The notes beneath the pieces are model-generated. The model was not told where the DNA came from and did not search any database. It worked only from the letters and a program-made list of their open reading frames with translations. The translations under genes and the position numbers were made by a program. A stretch of DNA of 5,913 nt from an uncultured Enterobacter sp. (lineage in GTDB: Bacteria; Pseudomonadota; Gammaproteobacteria; Enterobacterales; Enterobacteriaceae), in contig CAMKZP010000251.1 of assembly GCA_946477805.1 (NCBI GenBank), positions 1-5,913 on the forward strand. Reading direction: 5' to 3'. Position 1 is the stretch's first letter. Every line of letters begins with the position of its first letter. Positions 5,873-5,913 of this stretch are shown here, one piece after another.

Positions 5873-5900
5873 GATCTTCTCCGTTCCGGCGGAGAAGATC
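5873..5900 (+). repeat. perfect 11-bp hairpin downstream of lnt
   Basis: GATCTTCTCCG at 5873-5883 is the exact reverse complement of CGGAGAAGATC at 5890-5900, with loop TTCCGG. It starts 30 nt after the lnt stop. The following bases (CCCGACTG) contain no T run, and the minus strand has none either, so it does not meet the usual rule for an intrinsic terminator. It may stabilise the 3' end of the operon mRNA, mark a processing site, or be part of a dispersed intergenic repeat. Confidence 0.6.
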
Positions 5901-5913
5901 CCCGACTGATCAT

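Noticed and set aside
1..5913. Mobile elements, CRISPR arrays, toxin-antitoxin or defence genes, tRNA or rRNA genes
   Set aside because: I looked for spaced direct repeats, terminal inverted repeats, integrase or transposase motifs and small unassigned ORFs in the gaps. Nothing is present: over 95 percent of the window is housekeeping coding sequence in standard order.

Overview
The window is a stretch of core chromosome from a member of the Enterobacteriaceae. All six genes are recognisable by sequence and order as the ubiF | miaB-ybeZ-ybeY-ybeX-lnt locus of the Escherichia/Salmonella/Enterobacter/Klebsiella group. From memory of the E. coli K-12 proteins, lengths are the same (MiaB 474, YbeY 155, YbeX 292, Lnt 512 residues) or nearly so (YbeZ 348 against 346). 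The many scattered substitutions and GC-rich third codon positions suggest an Enterobacter, Leclercia, Kosakonia or Klebsiella relative rather than E. coli itself. I cannot fix the genus from this window alone.

Layout. Positions 1-105 carry the first 35 codons of ubiF (ubiquinone biosynthesis) on the minus strand. A 135-nt divergent intergenic region (106-240) holds a candidate promoter for miaB on the plus strand. miaB (241-1665) encodes the tRNA i6A37 methylthiotransferase and is followed by an intrinsic terminator. The 154-nt gap to ybeZ holds a good candidate heat-shock (sigma-32) promoter whose -35 element lies inside the terminator tail, and a second possible -10 box nearer the gene. 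ybeZ (TTG start), ybeY, ybeX and lnt then follow on the plus strand as one compact operon: ybeZ/ybeY overlap by 4 nt (ATGA), ybeY/ybeX are separated by 89 nt containing two predicted hairpins, and ybeX/lnt are separated by 5 nt containing a start-stop ATG-TAA. After lnt, 71 nt remain, with an 11-bp perfect hairpin.

Functionally the plus-strand genes cover RNA quality and decoding (MiaB modifies tRNA, YbeZ is a PhoH-type ATPase, YbeY is an rRNA-processing endoribonuclease, YbeX is a CBS/CorC-domain protein linked to Mg/Co handling and ribosome metabolism) and end in an essential envelope enzyme (Lnt, lipoprotein N-acylation). Key catalytic residues are intact in every complete gene, and I see no frameshift, insertion sequence, CRISPR array, RNA gene or horizontally acquired segment.

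I do not find an undescribed biological system. The items worth a second look are regulatory: the promoter embedded in the terminator, the paired hairpins at the ybeY stop codon and after it, the start-stop codon pair before lnt, and the T-tract-less hairpin after lnt. Two smaller protein observations are a cysteine at MiaB position 268 and an Lnt whose only cysteine is the catalytic one.
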